From Tetramitus jugosus (lineage: Eukaryota; Heterolobosea; Eutetramitea; Acrasida; Vahlkampfiidae): DNA of 64,000 nucleotides. Shown here in pieces: positions 49,996 through 61,527 of this stretch (the first letter of the stretch is position 1; every line of letters starts with the position of its first letter). Made by a program: the position numbers and the translations under genes. The stretch is taken from contig OW569353.1 of assembly GCA_937625935.1 (NCBI GenBank), positions 1 to 64,000 on the forward strand, written 5' to 3'. The notes below the pieces were generated by a model that had not been told where the DNA came from, did no database searches, and saw only the letters and a list, made by a program, of their open reading frames with translations.

Positions 49996-51648
49996 TCACG
50001 TACTTGCTCCATCATTCGCATAAATATTCATGGATTTTAGCTGTTCGATATCAGATGCCTCGGAATCTGATGATGATGACTCTGGTGGTCGAGATAAGAT
50101 AAGACGAGTCTGATGTTTTTCCTCATAGTGCTCCACCTCGTCCAACTCTCCCGATAAAACAGTACGATGCACGGTAGAGAATCCTAGCCACCACCAGCAG
50201 CAACATAGAGGTTCATTCTTGATAGTACGGGCAATCTCAAAAATCTTGTCGTCTACGAGTTTGGCCACGACGAAAATAATGCCCATGATTGCACTGTTCA
50301 ATAGGAACATGTAACTAGATGCTTTAAACGATCCAGCAAGGTCAATTACACGGAATCCAGTGATTGACCACGTACACACATAGAACCATAGAGTACTTAA
50401 ACCGATTGAACCAACAATAAATAGAGTCAGAAAGAATAGGACGACTACAGCCATTGTACAAAATAAATTTCTCTTGAGGCGCTTTTCCAAATAGTTGAGG
50501 CCTGGTTCGAAAAACGGAAAACAAAAGCATGGCTCGCCCTCCACATCTCTCAACGCATCATCAAAGTGGGAATCAGAGAATGATCCATTGTCAAAATACA
50601 CATTCCTCTTCAATCGCTCTCGACTCTTGCTTGCACCGCCTGGATTTTGACTTGTCGGACTCGCTGACTTACGATCTCCATTGAAAATACCAGAGGCAAA
50701 ATCGGAGATAAATGTTCTCGCATCAGACAATCCCTGTTTCACAATTTCCTTGGCAGCAAAGTGAGGAGATGATCCAGCAACTTTTGCTCCATATGGTTGA
50801 ATAGGCGAAATGGTGGGAGACAATTGAGGTGCAGGACTTCTTCTCCTGCTATTACCATTGATAGTCTCGTTGTTATTGTCGTCAACATAGTCCGTACCAC
50901 AGATCAGACCATAATGATCATCATATTTATCATCCTCTTCATCTTGACTATTCAACTCTTCATAACCATGGTTATGGTGCTTGTGATGACGATGATGATT
51001 TTTACGATGGCGATTGCGATGATGATGTCTCTTCTTTTTTTGTGTTCTCAGTGGTTTAATGTGCCTATTGGTACGACCCTTGAGATTCATTTGCATTGTG
51101 ACGAGGAAAATGAAGGCCATACCACCAATGCACAACACAACCATCAGAATCATCTTGACAAACTCTAGTACTGTCAATAACAGTGAACTAAGAAAGAATG
51201 TCTTGATGGTGAAGGGTGCTCCTTGACCACCATTACCACTACCACTACCACCACTACTACCATTGGAAAACACAGATGGGTGAAACATATAAATAATGAG
51301 GGCGCAATTGAGAAAAGTGATAAATGGTAGAACGACACCCATGTAGATTAGATAACGTATATTGTTGTCCATGTAGTGATACCTGTGATAGTAGTTGGGT
51401 TCAGGTGGAGTAGAGTAGTGGATCACTGGATAGTGCTTGTCCTTGATGACAGTGATGGATGGAGAGACAGGACTAGATGATGAGGAGATGGAAGATGCAG
51501 AAGAACTAGAGGATGAGGATGATGAGGATGAGGAGGATGATGATGAGGAAGATGAGGAAGAGGAAGAGGAAGAGGAGGATGAATTGGAGAGTGAGATGGA
51601 TGAAATTGATTTGATCAGCTTGGAAGGAAATGGCTCAATTGTTTGCAT
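49996..51648 (-). CDS. Unknown multipass membrane protein with Ser-tract N-terminus
   Basis: The product is 550 residues. Residues about 20-60 are a near-pure Ser run. Membrane segments: one at about 100-125 (YLIYMGVVLPFITFLNCALIIYMF), two closely spaced at about 150-190 (FFLSSLLLTVLEFVKMILMVVL and GGMAFIFLVTM), and three to four at about 400-490. A His/Arg-rich cytosolic loop with (H)(H)-R-N repeats and an acidic stretch lies between. A Cys/Trp cluster (CCCWWW) follows the last helix, and the C-terminus is acidic with a Ser run. I do not recognise the family. The minus-strand Ser codons create a Glu/Asp-rich shadow frame on the plus strand at 51437-51673 that is not a gene. Confidence 0.7.
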   Translation of the reverse strand: MQTIEPFPSKLIKSISSISLSNSSSSSSSSSSSSSSSSSSSSSSSSSSSSASSISSSSSPVSPSITVIKDKHYPVIHYSTPPEPNYYHRYHYMDNNIRYLIYMGVVLPFITFLNCALIIYMFHPSVFSNGSSGGSGSGNGGQGAPFTIKTFFLSSLLLTVLEFVKMILMVVLCIGGMAFIFLVTMQMNLKGRTNRHIKPLRTQKKKRHHHRNRHRKNHHRHHKHHNHGYEELNSQDEEDDKYDDHYGLICGTDYVDDNNNETINGNSRRRSPAPQLSPTISPIQPYGAKVAGSSPHFAAKEIVKQGLSDARTFISDFASGIFNGDRKSASPTSQNPGGASKSRERLKRNVYFDNGSFSDSHFDDALRDVEGEPCFCFPFFEPGLNYLEKRLKRNLFCTMAVVVLFFLTLFIVGSIGLSTLWFYVCTWSITGFRVIDLAGSFKASSYMFLLNSAIMGIIFVVAKLVDDKIFEIARTIKNEPLCCCWWWLGFSTVHRTVLSGELDEVEHYEEKHQTRLILSRPPESSSSDSEASDIEQLKSMNIYANDGAST

Positions 51649-52446
51649 ATTCTTCTACGATCATAGCTTTTAAGAAAATGAGATTTGGTTGTTGTTTTTG
51701 TAGTGTTGAGTGATCACGCCTCTTGAGAGTAGTGGTTTGTGTGAAAAGTCACTTGTGTGAAATGTGTTGGAATGTGTGGTGCTGTGTGGTCGAATGACGA
51801 ACAATAAAGAAAGAATAGAGAAGGGGACTTGTGATTGAAAGAACGATAGTTTTTTGTTTAACAGAGTGGGTTGGAAATGGCCACAATTTGGTTTGATAAG
51901 CTTTTGCTGAATGTTCGTTCGAACAGTTGTTCTTGGTCGTGCAAGAGCGGTCTTGCTGCCTCAATTTGCCACGTGCAAGAGCGGTAAAAAAGTGGAACAA
52001 GCGGCGATGAAGGAAATTGTTTCGAACGGTCACCAGTGACTGATAAAAGTTCCTGAACTGAAGGTGTTTGGATCTAACAAGTGATGACTGTCAATGCAAC
52101 TATGCACTCACAAAGTTCAAAGAGACATCGGCCACAATTGATCACACGTGATCATTCTGTGTGAATCAATTATCCAATAGAAATAGAAAGCGGAGAAATA
52201 TTTTTGCATTTCAGCGATTGAAGGTGGCATTCCTTGGTTGAGGTTCAGTCAACCATCTGCGTCAACTTTGAAAATTTCTTTGCGCCACAAAACGTAATCT
52301 CTAAAAAAAACAAAATTAACTAACCACATACAAAAACATAAGGTATGATTTCGATTGATGTGGACCAACCGCCATGAATGAAAATATTTTCTCAGTTCAA
52401 TTTGAAAACGAAAAAACTAACTCACAATTATAAATTATAGTCAAAA
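51649..52446 (+). promoter_or_regulatory. Upstream region of the ribosomal P2 gene, with direct repeats and a likely 5'-UTR intron
   Basis: This is a 798-bp gap between divergent genes. A 14-bp direct repeat CGTGCAAGAGCGGT occurs at 51938-51951 and again at 51972-51985. A palindromic GTTCGTTCGAAC lies at about 51915-51926. At 52343-52395 the sequence GGTATGATTT...TTTTCTCAG looks like a 53-bp intron in the leader. It contains two ATGs that would otherwise precede the real start, so splicing would remove them. An A-rich leader runs from there to the ATG at 52447. Function of the repeats as regulatory sites is inference. Confidence 0.4.
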
Positions 52447-52773
52447 ATGAAGGTTGTCGCTGCATACTTGCTCGCTGTTTTGGGAGGAAACCAATCTCCA
52501 TCCGTTAAGGACGTCAAGAAGATCTTGAGCTCAGTTGGTGCTGATGCTGAAGATTCCCAAATTGAGAACTTGATCAACCAAGTTGGTGACAAGAACGTCT
52601 TCGACTTGATCGAGTCTGGAAAGGCTAAGCTCGCTTCCGTCCCAACCGGTGGTGCTTCATCCGGTGCTGTTGCTGCTTCTGGATCTGCTCCAGCTGCTGC
52701 TCAAGAAGAAAAGAAGAAGGAAGAATCCGAATCTGAAGAAGAAGACGACGATGCATTCGGTGGTTTGTTCTAA
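52447..52773 (+). CDS. RPLP2: Large-subunit acidic ribosomal protein P2
   Basis: The product is 108 residues. It matches eukaryotic P2: MKVVAAYLLAVLGGNQSPS, DVKKILSSVGADAEDSQIENLI, an Ala/Gly/Ser hinge, and a Glu/Ser/Asp-rich tail. P2 pairs with P1 on P0 to form the ribosomal stalk that recruits elongation factors. The C-terminus ends DDDAFGGLF rather than the common MGFGLFD, a small change in the stalk's factor-binding tip. Codon use is strongly biased, as expected for a highly expressed gene. Confidence 0.95.
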   Translation: MKVVAAYLLAVLGGNQSPSVKDVKKILSSVGADAEDSQIENLINQVGDKNVFDLIESGKAKLASVPTGGASSGAVAASGSAPAAAQEEKKKEESESEEEDDDAFGGLF

Positions 52774-52999
52774 ATTGTTTCTCATAAAAAATTTTCTTCA
52801 AAACTTGATCATTGCTCTTCATCTTTTTTCATCTGCGACAAGTGTGCTCTCAGCATCGTGGTGTTGAATCTGTCTGTTGTGAGCCATTTCCATTCGAAGT
52901 TTCATTCGACCTTCAATATTTCTCTGCATCTTGAACATTTTTCACACAAAAAATTTTTTCTCGCCCAACAAAAACAAAACAACAACACAACACTGACCA

Positions 53000-55900
53000 A
53001 TGTCTAATCTCGAGAAGCAACTTCAGTTCCTTAAATCTACATTTCCACAGGCAACTGCACCAAAAGTCAAGTCTGGTAAGGAATCTTTCCTCTTCTCAGC
53101 GGAGAAGGCAGGTACTCTGTCAGTGGAGGACATTTATACCATTGGTATCAATGGCGCGCAACAGTTGAGTGAGATGGACTCTCGTTTTGGTCAATACCTC
53201 GACACTCTCTTCCAGAAGAAGAGCACAACTAGAAACAGAGAATTGCAAACAAAGCAAGAGAATGAAGAATTGGATGCACAATTGAACCACTTTTTGTTGT
53301 TGCTTGGATCCTATTTCTTGTTGAAGCCTGCTCACATGGCTCTTGAATATTTGATTCGTCGATACAAGTATGTCATTTTTTGTTCTTTTGATTGTTGTTG
53401 TTGTCGCGACAATGTGTGAAATCATCATCATCATCATTATCGGTAGTAGTCCTCATTGTGGTAATCATTGTAAACTAACACTATTCATCTGTTTGTTCAC
53501 GCGTGTAACACAGAATTCAAGTCTACAATGTGGATGCCATCATGACATGCATCTTGCCATATCATGGCACACTCTTGTTTACTCGTATGGTTCAGATTAT
53601 GAACATTTCAGAGTCCAAGTGGCACTTTTTGGAATCGATTCAAAAGACTGGTTCTTCCATCTCCAGGGATTTTCTCGTTCAGAGATGCCACACTGATTTC
53701 AATATTTTGGAGTTTGTTTGCGAGATGACAATGAAGTGTGTGATTCAACATCAGATGGATCACAAGACAATGATCAGTTTCTATGCCGCAATGGTCATCC
53801 AGTATGTTGATATTGCTGCCGAGTCACAATTGAAGGACGTTTATCTGAAGAGATTGTTCTCATTTGTGTTGGCTGGAGCCAAGTCGCGACACTTGGATTA
53901 TCAGAGCGCTTCTTTCATGATTTTGACTCAGATTGCTTCGAGAAAATCATTGTCGACTGTTGCACTCGACTCATTCTTGAGAGAAATTGCATCTACATTG
54001 AACAAGTATACCAGCCCTGATCACGCACTGTTAACCATTGTGTTCCTGTGTCAGAGTCAACAGATTGGAAAGTTGAATCAAGAAACGTATGAAACACTTG
54101 TTTCATTGGAACAGTTCACATCCAAGATTCATCAATTTATGAAGACATATGACTTGAAGAACTTTTTGGACGCGTTTATCGCGAGCGTTGTTGAACAATC
54201 TTTCCACAAGAAGAGTTTGACTCTGTTGGAAAAGTATAGCACTGAGATTGATATTCACCAACAAATTCCATCCATTGTTTTCAAATTGTTCCACTTGTAC
54301 TCTCAGGACCAAAGTTTGGAATCATTTGTCAAGCAGGTTTTGTTGACATTGGAGAGAAAATATCCAAAGCAAATCGATGAAGGTATCAGTTTGAGTCTCA
54401 ATGGATTGAATGACCAAGAGAAACAACTGGTCTTGCAGTTTACAAGATTGACCTTTAGAGGCACCCAGCACGAAATTGTCGAGCAGGTTAACACATCACT
54501 CTTCCTCTGTTTGGAGCACAGTGATGTGAACATTAGAATGCTCGCTTTGAATAAGTTGAAGGATATTGTCGCCAGTGGAGATTCTCTATCCGAACAAACA
54601 AAGGAGTTTATTGCTTCTTCATTGGCAATGAAACTTGCTGATGACGAAGAAGCTGTGCTCGATATCGTTTTGTCTTTCCCTAACTTATTGACTGTGATTG
54701 ATACTGCAAAGTTCATCCCAGCATTGGCAAAGCGATTCATGACTATGGACAAGGAATCCAAACTCAAATCCAAGGTTCTCCATGTGCTCATGCAGGAGTC
54801 CATCGTGAAGAATGACCAATTGCTTGATTTCGTTCTACCAGTTGTTTTTGCTAATTTGTTCACTGCTGAGGGCGTGTCCTTCGATGTATTGGCAATTTTG
54901 AGCAAGTCCAAACATCCACTGATTAGAAGTTTGAGCGTCACAAAGGGAACAACAATGGACATGAGATACCAAGTTGTGGATGCTGTCTCCAAGAATATTG
55001 CAGGACACATGGATGAAACCATTCCTTATTGCGTGAACATGTTTGCTCAGGAGGGTGCTAGAGTATTTTTACTGCTCGCCCTCAACTTTGCCCTTGCATC
55101 TCATGTGAAGAACGAGGCTGCCAAGTACAGAATTTCCAATACTATTCTGTCCTTGATAAAGACTGAGAAGATTGCCGATGCTGTACTTCATCTAGACATG
55201 CTTCAAAAGAGCTCACTCAATGGCGACGCATTGACATTGAGTGACCTGTGCTTGTTCAGTTATTACAACATCATTCAAAAGTTGCCAGAAAAGAAGGTTG
55301 ATATGTCATCATTGCCAGCATTTGCTAGAAGCGAGATAGTCTCTACCAATCATACCTTCATGGTGATTGAATTATTTGCTTTGATGGCGGGCAACACTCA
55401 CTTTGCTCCATTTACCAAACACATTGATGCTCTGTTTTCAAGATTTGTTGGAGATAATGCAGTTTGGTTCTTATCCCTGTTCTGGTCATCCAACATTAGT
55501 TCATTCACAGAGTTGGTTCAAATCAGAGCATTGCAGATTGCCTACGTATTCTTGTCTGCATCTCCTTCCTCCAACTATCAGAATTTGATTCCAAGTTTGT
55601 TGGTCTGCTTGAGTAACAATCCTCAATCCATCAAACAATATGCCTTGAAGTGCATTGACGCGCTGATTAATACTCGCTCTGCTACTGTCAAGGTCAATCC
55701 ATTGTTGAATGTTCCTTCCAAGAGTCAAGGTGAGCAATTGTCTCAATTCTTGAAGGCTATATCAGAGAACAGAAAGCAAATTTTGATCAACAATCGAGCT
55801 CTATCCGATCTATTCCAACTCAATTTCAACACTGTTGCCAACTTTGTTGCAGAGTCAGCAATGGGAAGTGCACTCGATCATCCAAAGGCAGTGCTATTGT

Positions 55901-58900
55901 CATTAATCCAGAATGTCAAGGACGACAAGTTGGTTGATAGAGTTGTGACTTTTGGCTCCAAAATTGTTGAAACACTTGGATCAACCATTTCGCCAAATAT
56001 TGTAGGTCAGTTGTCTGCCTTGAGTTCAGTCGTCAAGGTGAATGCTGGCCGAGTGTTCACCACCACTTCTGGAGTGAAGTTGGTACACGAACTGTTGAGC
56101 AAGTATGAGAAACTTTCCGTTGAGGGATCAAGCGAGTATATGATCCCTGCTCTATTGATTACTAGTGCCATCACAGAACAGACGTTTACTTTGCTTGGAG
56201 AGGAAGGAAAACAATCCTTGCTAAGAAAAGTGGCATCTGTTCTCCTCACTACTGGTCAACCTGATGTTACCGCAGCATTGCAAGAGGCTATTAAGCCTTT
56301 GCCAGCATCATCAACACATTTGATTGCTTTGATTCCTCGTGTTGATCACTTAGTCTTATCCAATGATCAATCGATGGACTTGGACGAAGATCACTCTGAC
56401 ACCATTGATGAACTTGTCAATGTTTTGGAGATTATTCAAATCATGAGTCAAGTATCCAACAAGCAGGCATTGATTGAACCTTTGTTCAATATCCTTTCAG
56501 TATTTGAAAATGAGAATTTGGATATTGAACTGGAAAAGATTGATTATGCTACGAACATGATCTTTTCGACATTGAGAACCATCATTGAATCATTTGGAGC
56601 CATGGACGAAGCTATCAAGAAGCAAGTTCAATCTAAATTCAATATTGAGATGGTCATTCGTGCTCTCCAGAGTAACAAGTCCTCTCGTATTAAGAGTCAT
56701 GCAATTATGCTCATTGGTGAGCTTGCCAGAGTGTTCCCAGTCGACATCTTGACTCACATTGTAACTGTCATCAGAACAATGGAGCATGCAATCAGACAAA
56801 AGGATAACGTTACATTCCAAGTTATTCAAAACACTGTATTGCAAATTGTTCCTGAAGTTCTGCTCATGGGATCCAGTCCAGACACAATCATTTCTATTTT
56901 CGTCAAATGCTTCGACTATATCCCAGGAGAGAAGAGAATGGAATTCTATTCCAATTTGATCAAGGTTGTTTCCAGGAAAAAGTTGTTTGTTTTCATTGCA
57001 ATGCTTCTGTTGAAGAATGCTGAGTCAGCTAATGTTCAGGACGAAGAGAATTATGGATCTGATATTCTCACTTTTGCTCACGCTTTTACCGAATACTTTA
57101 AGATTCCAAAGCAATTGATATGCTTGTTGAGTTTGTCTAAGATTGCACTGAACATTGCAACAGATTCCTCAGTTCAACAAAGTGGATTTGATCTCTCTCA
57201 GCTATCTGCTGAGCAAATCAATAATCTATTGGAGGAGATTGTGACCTTTATTTCTACTCACTTTGCTTCAGTTGAATTCTTGAAGAATTTGATCGCTTAT
57301 GAACAGGACGACAGCACCCATGTTTGTCAGAAGCATTTGACAACACTTACAGAGACCTTGGTGTTGTCATGCTGCAAATACGGAGAGAAACAAACAGCCA
57401 ACATTGTTGCCTCATACACTAGAATTCAGCAATTGCTCCATGGAGATAGCTTTATCAGATTGATCAACAATCTTCTCAAGAACAGCGAGAGTAATGTGAG
57501 AGAAAAGGCGCTTGAAATCTTCAATGCTCAATTGGCTGACCTGACTCCTCAGGCCAACAGATTGGTGCGCAGTTCACAAGATTTGTTCATTGGCATGATT
57601 CCTGCTCTAGTCAAGATCATCTCATCTCAAGATGAAATCATGCTTAAGCAAGGAGCTATCATCTCTCTCGAGCTATTGTCAAGAAAGTTTGCTCAAGAGT
57701 CATCAGAACCATTGGTGAACTGTCTGCCTGTTGTTTTGAAACAACTAGAGGACAACTACAACGCACAAATCTCTTCCAGTTGTGCTCTCTGTCTGGCAAC
57801 CATGATTGTCGAGTTGGGTATCAACGCTCTGGAATATCTCCCATCCATTGTGAACACCTTGTTGAGAATCCTCCAAGCTACTTTCCCAAGCGAGAACGCG
57901 AAGAATCCAAGCAAGGGAATGCAGTTGCTGCAGATTACCAGTTTGAGTGCTATTGACTTGTTGATCAAGAAGCAATTGAACTTCTTGAGTCCATACATTT
58001 CCCAGATCTTGTCCACTTTGTTGCACCCTGTCCTGTTGCAATCATCCATCAAGAAGGTGAAAGGAAAGACTGAAGAAGTTTTGACATATTTGGCTGAGAA
58101 TGCTCAACTGAGACACATCTTGAAACCTTTGATCAAAACCTATGATGCATGTATCATGTTGGGAGACAATTCTGTGATCAGATTGTTAACATTGCTCAAT
58201 ACTGTCTTGGTCAACCCTGATGTCAAGGCAACCGAATCTCTGTATGATGAAGTTTCTGCATTCTTGATGCGCCTGTTTGATCATAGAAGACTGCACGATG
58301 CTGAGGATATTAGTGTGGTTGAGGAGCATATCTGCTCTCTATTCAAATCATGGATCATGAAGTTGAGTGAAAACATGTTCAGACCAATGCTCATCCAATT
58401 AATTGAGTGGGCTCGTGAGTCTAATCTCGATGGAGCATCTCAAAAGAAGCGCACTACTGGTTATGATGAGTACAGTGATGATGAGGAGGAAAACAATGGT
58501 GCAACCAACATTAACCGCTTGATCATGTTCTACAAGTTGATCAACACTACATTGAATGTTCTCCAGAGCATCTTTGTTCCATATTTCTCACTGTTGTTGG
58601 AATACTGTGCTACCGATCTGCAAGTATTGAATTCTGCTGATTTGGAGGTGCTGTCCGGTGATAACAACGCAACCTCGGGTCAGAAGAGAAAGAGAGAACA
58701 GATGACAGCATCTCGATCTGATATTGTTATTGGCGAAACCGAACACGAATGTATTTTGTTGATTGTGTCTGCCCTGCTCCTGTGCTTCACTCATGATGAT
58801 GATGGATTTATGCAAGAACAATCCAAGTTTGATCAAATTATGCAACCATTGGTTGATCAGTTGCAGAACGTTGGTGATGAAGACGGAGATGCTCAATACT

Positions 58901-59232
58901 TGGCTAAATACAACATTAGGTCAAAGGCTGTTGCAAAGTGCTTGGGCAAATTGGCAACTGTTGTTCCACATCAAACATGGAAGACCTTGCAATACCAAGT
59001 TCTCGTACAAACACAACGTACCACAACTCCAATCAAGTGCGGTGCTATCGGTACTCTCATTTCATTGTACACGACTGTTGGTCAAGAATTCGTATCAATG
59101 CTTCCAGAGTTGTTGCCATATATTGCTGAGTTGTTGGAGGATGATGACGACGTTGTCGTTCAAGAAACTCAACGATTGGTCCAAAAGGTTGAAGAGACAT
59201 GTGGTGAAGATCTTTCCAGATATATGAAATAA
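53000..59232 (+). CDS. UTP10: HEATR1 / UTP10, U3 small nucleolar RNP component
   Basis: Two exons, 53000-53367 and 53514-59232, flank a 146-bp GT-AG intron (GTATGT start, phase 2) and give 2028 residues, close to the family's usual 2000 or more. The splice joins EYLIRRYK to IQVYNVDAIMTCILPYHGT, which restores the conserved N-terminal block of the family. The U3snoRNP10 region (around residues 240-360) and the C-terminal BP28CT region sit in an otherwise all-helical HEAT-repeat solenoid. An acidic insert (DEYSDDEEENNG) lies near residue 1775. The protein acts in early 18S pre-rRNA processing and in RNA polymerase I transcription, in the nucleolus. It is adjacent to and co-oriented with the P2 gene. 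Confidence 0.92.
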
Positions 59233-59352
59233 ACTATGTATCTTAGAACTTATGATTTATTTTCCATGCATGATTTAAGTGAAACTTCCTTTCAGAATCA
59301 TAATTCACAAGTCGATACGCGTGAGCTCTTTATTATATTGTTCCTAGTACTT

Positions 59353-61527
59353 CTATTGTTGCATTGCTCGAATTTCTTGATCGCCCAACACAGATCCCAT
59401 GTCGGCAGTCTCTGACTCGGGGGTGTTCATCTGCTCGGCAGCCTCCATCAATTCTCTATGTTTCAATTCAACCTTGAGCAACAAGATTTCTTCCACTTCA
59501 TCAACACTCAGAATGGCACGGAAACCAATTCTGTTGTGAGTGGAATTTGGATCCAATTTCCATTCGTCAGATGAATTGGAGGAATCATCCTTGGCAAAGA
59601 ACAGATTACCATAAGTTTTGCCTCTTTGAGACACCTCGGGCAAATATTCCTTGTGAATAATGTTGTTGACATCAATGTCACCATAGCGATACGATACATG
59701 CACGTACTGGTTTCTGAGAAATCCCTTTCTCTTGCAGAAAATGATTCTCTCTGTGGTCATGCAGTACATAATGTTCAGTCCTCGTAGAGAAATGGTGTAG
59801 TAGACGCCGGCAGCCAATGGAATTACACATGCAAAAACACCCATCGACGAAATGACAAGCGCTTGATTCAGAGGTGCAATAAATGCTGAAATGACACCAA
59901 ACAACAGACTGAGACACATGCTCATTGTGATAAAAATCAACGCATTTCTCAATGTCTTGCTGTGCTTGTAAGAATAGAGAGGAACATCGGCCCAATACAG
60001 TGATTCACCTTCGTGCAACTGTGACAACAAGTATCGACCGAGTTCATTCTCCGTACGCTTGTTTGTGTCCATAAAGTCCTGATTCTCCTGTCTTGCCTTC
60101 TCTACAGGATCACTCACACGTTGCCTACGCTTTGCCTTGTAATGATGAGACACCATTCTTGTTTCCTGTGCCTCGTTAATATCAGTAAATGATTTCCATG
60201 AGGGCAATGAGAGAGAGCGAGTCATATTGGATGACGCATCCTTGCTCGTATTTTTGTTAACAACAGAAACGCTGCCATTGGGTCCAATTCCACTCGTAAA
60301 GTCCTTTCTTGGTGTTGCCAACACTCCTGCTAGTGACGAAGATGATGAAGAAGCCACTGATGCACCAACCTGATTGTTTTGATCATCACGTGGCGATGGT
60401 GTACTCAACGCCTGTAAATTATCAGCAGAGTAGAATGACACTTTGGATGCAGCCTTCTTCTTCTTCAACACATTCCCGTTCATGTCCACTTGATCTCCAC
60501 TGCTGCTCATACTGCCAGTCACAGACTCACTGAGAGATCTTCCTCTACCGGTAGCAATCGGATCTACGATTGGTGGTACTCTCAACTGCATGTTACTACC
60601 ATTGTTATCAATGGAAAGACTGTCACTATTAAAATTCTTAAATGTCACTGTAATGTTCTGATGTTGATTGCGCTGCTGCACCATATCATTTACTCTACCA
60701 CTATGACCATCATCATCATCATCGTCATCATCATCAATGTGCTTGTGTCTTGGATGATGATTATTACTCTTATCAAAGTAACCTACATTGTGACCTCCTA
60801 TACCATGTGGACTCAAATCAATATCATCATTCAACACATTGATACCACCATTCTCACCATTCTCGTTTTCATCATTTTTATCATTATTCATTTTAATCGC
60901 AGTAGAAGTGTTCACATGAGAAGAACGATGCTGATGATGATTCGTGTTGGATACATTAGATGATAAATCATCATCATCATCATAGTCATCATAGTACTCA
61001 CCCTCAAAATCAACACCACCACCATCCTCCTTTTCTTGTTGTTGTCTCTGTTGCAAGTGTTGATTGGCCAAATTGGACAATGTCGTCGTAGAATACGAAT
61101 GAACAATTCCCGCGCTGTAAATTTTTTCATCCATTAATAGCTCAGCAACAGATGTTTCATTGAATGCACTACCAGTCTTTCTTCTTTTTCTCACATAGTT
61201 GCTTCTTCTTCTGTGATAAGTGATCATGGCTGCGAGAGAAACGAGTAGTGCCAATAGGAATAGTGCAATGGAAGGAGAAGAGTAAATGACAGTTTCTTTG
61301 GTGAAGGGTCGACCATCAAAAACGGTAGAGTTGGAGGCGCCGAGTGAATAGGATAGAGAGGATGATGAAAATGATGATGATGATGATGATGGATCCATTG
61401 GATGAGCATGTTGTTGTTGTTGTTGTTGTTGTTGGTTGGGATGAACAGGAGAGAAATGATGGGATGGTGATGAAGAATAGTATGAATGACAGAATTGTGT
61501 CATGTCATCATAATCCATGATTGTCAT
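59353..61527 (-). CDS. Unknown membrane protein with a PH-like C-terminal domain
   Basis: The product is 724 residues. Gln and Ser runs start the protein. One hydrophobic segment at about 83-103 (SIALFLLALLVSLAAMITY) is followed by a basic RRRSNYVRKRRK cluster, then 350 residues of low-complexity linker (Asp, Asn, His and Ser runs). At about 515-580 there are two more membrane helices (ALIFITMSMCLSLLFGVISAF and VFACVIPLAAGVYY). The C-terminal part reads YCMTTERIIFCKRKGFLRNQYVHVSYRYGDIDVNNI, like bacterial-type PH domains (PF03703-like: ITxxRii followed by a beta sheet). No function is known. The stop is 120 bp from the UTP10 stop, converging. Confidence 0.6.
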   Translation of the reverse strand: MTIMDYDDMTQFCHSYYSSSPSHHFSPVHPNQQQQQQQQHAHPMDPSSSSSSFSSSSLSYSLGASNSTVFDGRPFTKETVIYSSPSIALFLLALLVSLAAMITYHRRRSNYVRKRRKTGSAFNETSVAELLMDEKIYSAGIVHSYSTTTLSNLANQHLQQRQQQEKEDGGGVDFEGEYYDDYDDDDDLSSNVSNTNHHQHRSSHVNTSTAIKMNNDKNDENENGENGGINVLNDDIDLSPHGIGGHNVGYFDKSNNHHPRHKHIDDDDDDDDDGHSGRVNDMVQQRNQHQNITVTFKNFNSDSLSIDNNGSNMQLRVPPIVDPIATGRGRSLSESVTGSMSSSGDQVDMNGNVLKKKKAASKVSFYSADNLQALSTPSPRDDQNNQVGASVASSSSSSLAGVLATPRKDFTSGIGPNGSVSVVNKNTSKDASSNMTRSLSLPSWKSFTDINEAQETRMVSHHYKAKRRQRVSDPVEKARQENQDFMDTNKRTENELGRYLLSQLHEGESLYWADVPLYSYKHSKTLRNALIFITMSMCLSLLFGVISAFIAPLNQALVISSMGVFACVIPLAAGVYYTISLRGLNIMYCMTTERIIFCKRKGFLRNQYVHVSYRYGDIDVNNIIHKEYLPEVSQRGKTYGNLFFAKDDSSNSSDEWKLDPNSTHNRIGFRAILSVDEVEEILLLKVELKHRELMEAAEQMNTPESETADMGSVLGDQEIRAMQQ

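Noticed and set aside
51437-51673. Acidic plus-strand ORF (Asp/Glu run)
   Set aside because: It is the antisense shadow of the Ser-run N-terminus of the membrane protein at 49996-51648.
54303-55022. 239-codon minus-strand ORF inside UTP10
   Set aside because: It is antisense to a strongly supported conserved gene and has Ser/Cys-rich composition typical of a shadow frame.
60490-60963. Ile/Thr/Val-rich plus-strand ORF that looks like a membrane protein
   Set aside because: It is the reverse complement of Asp/Asn/His codon runs in the 59353-61527 gene.
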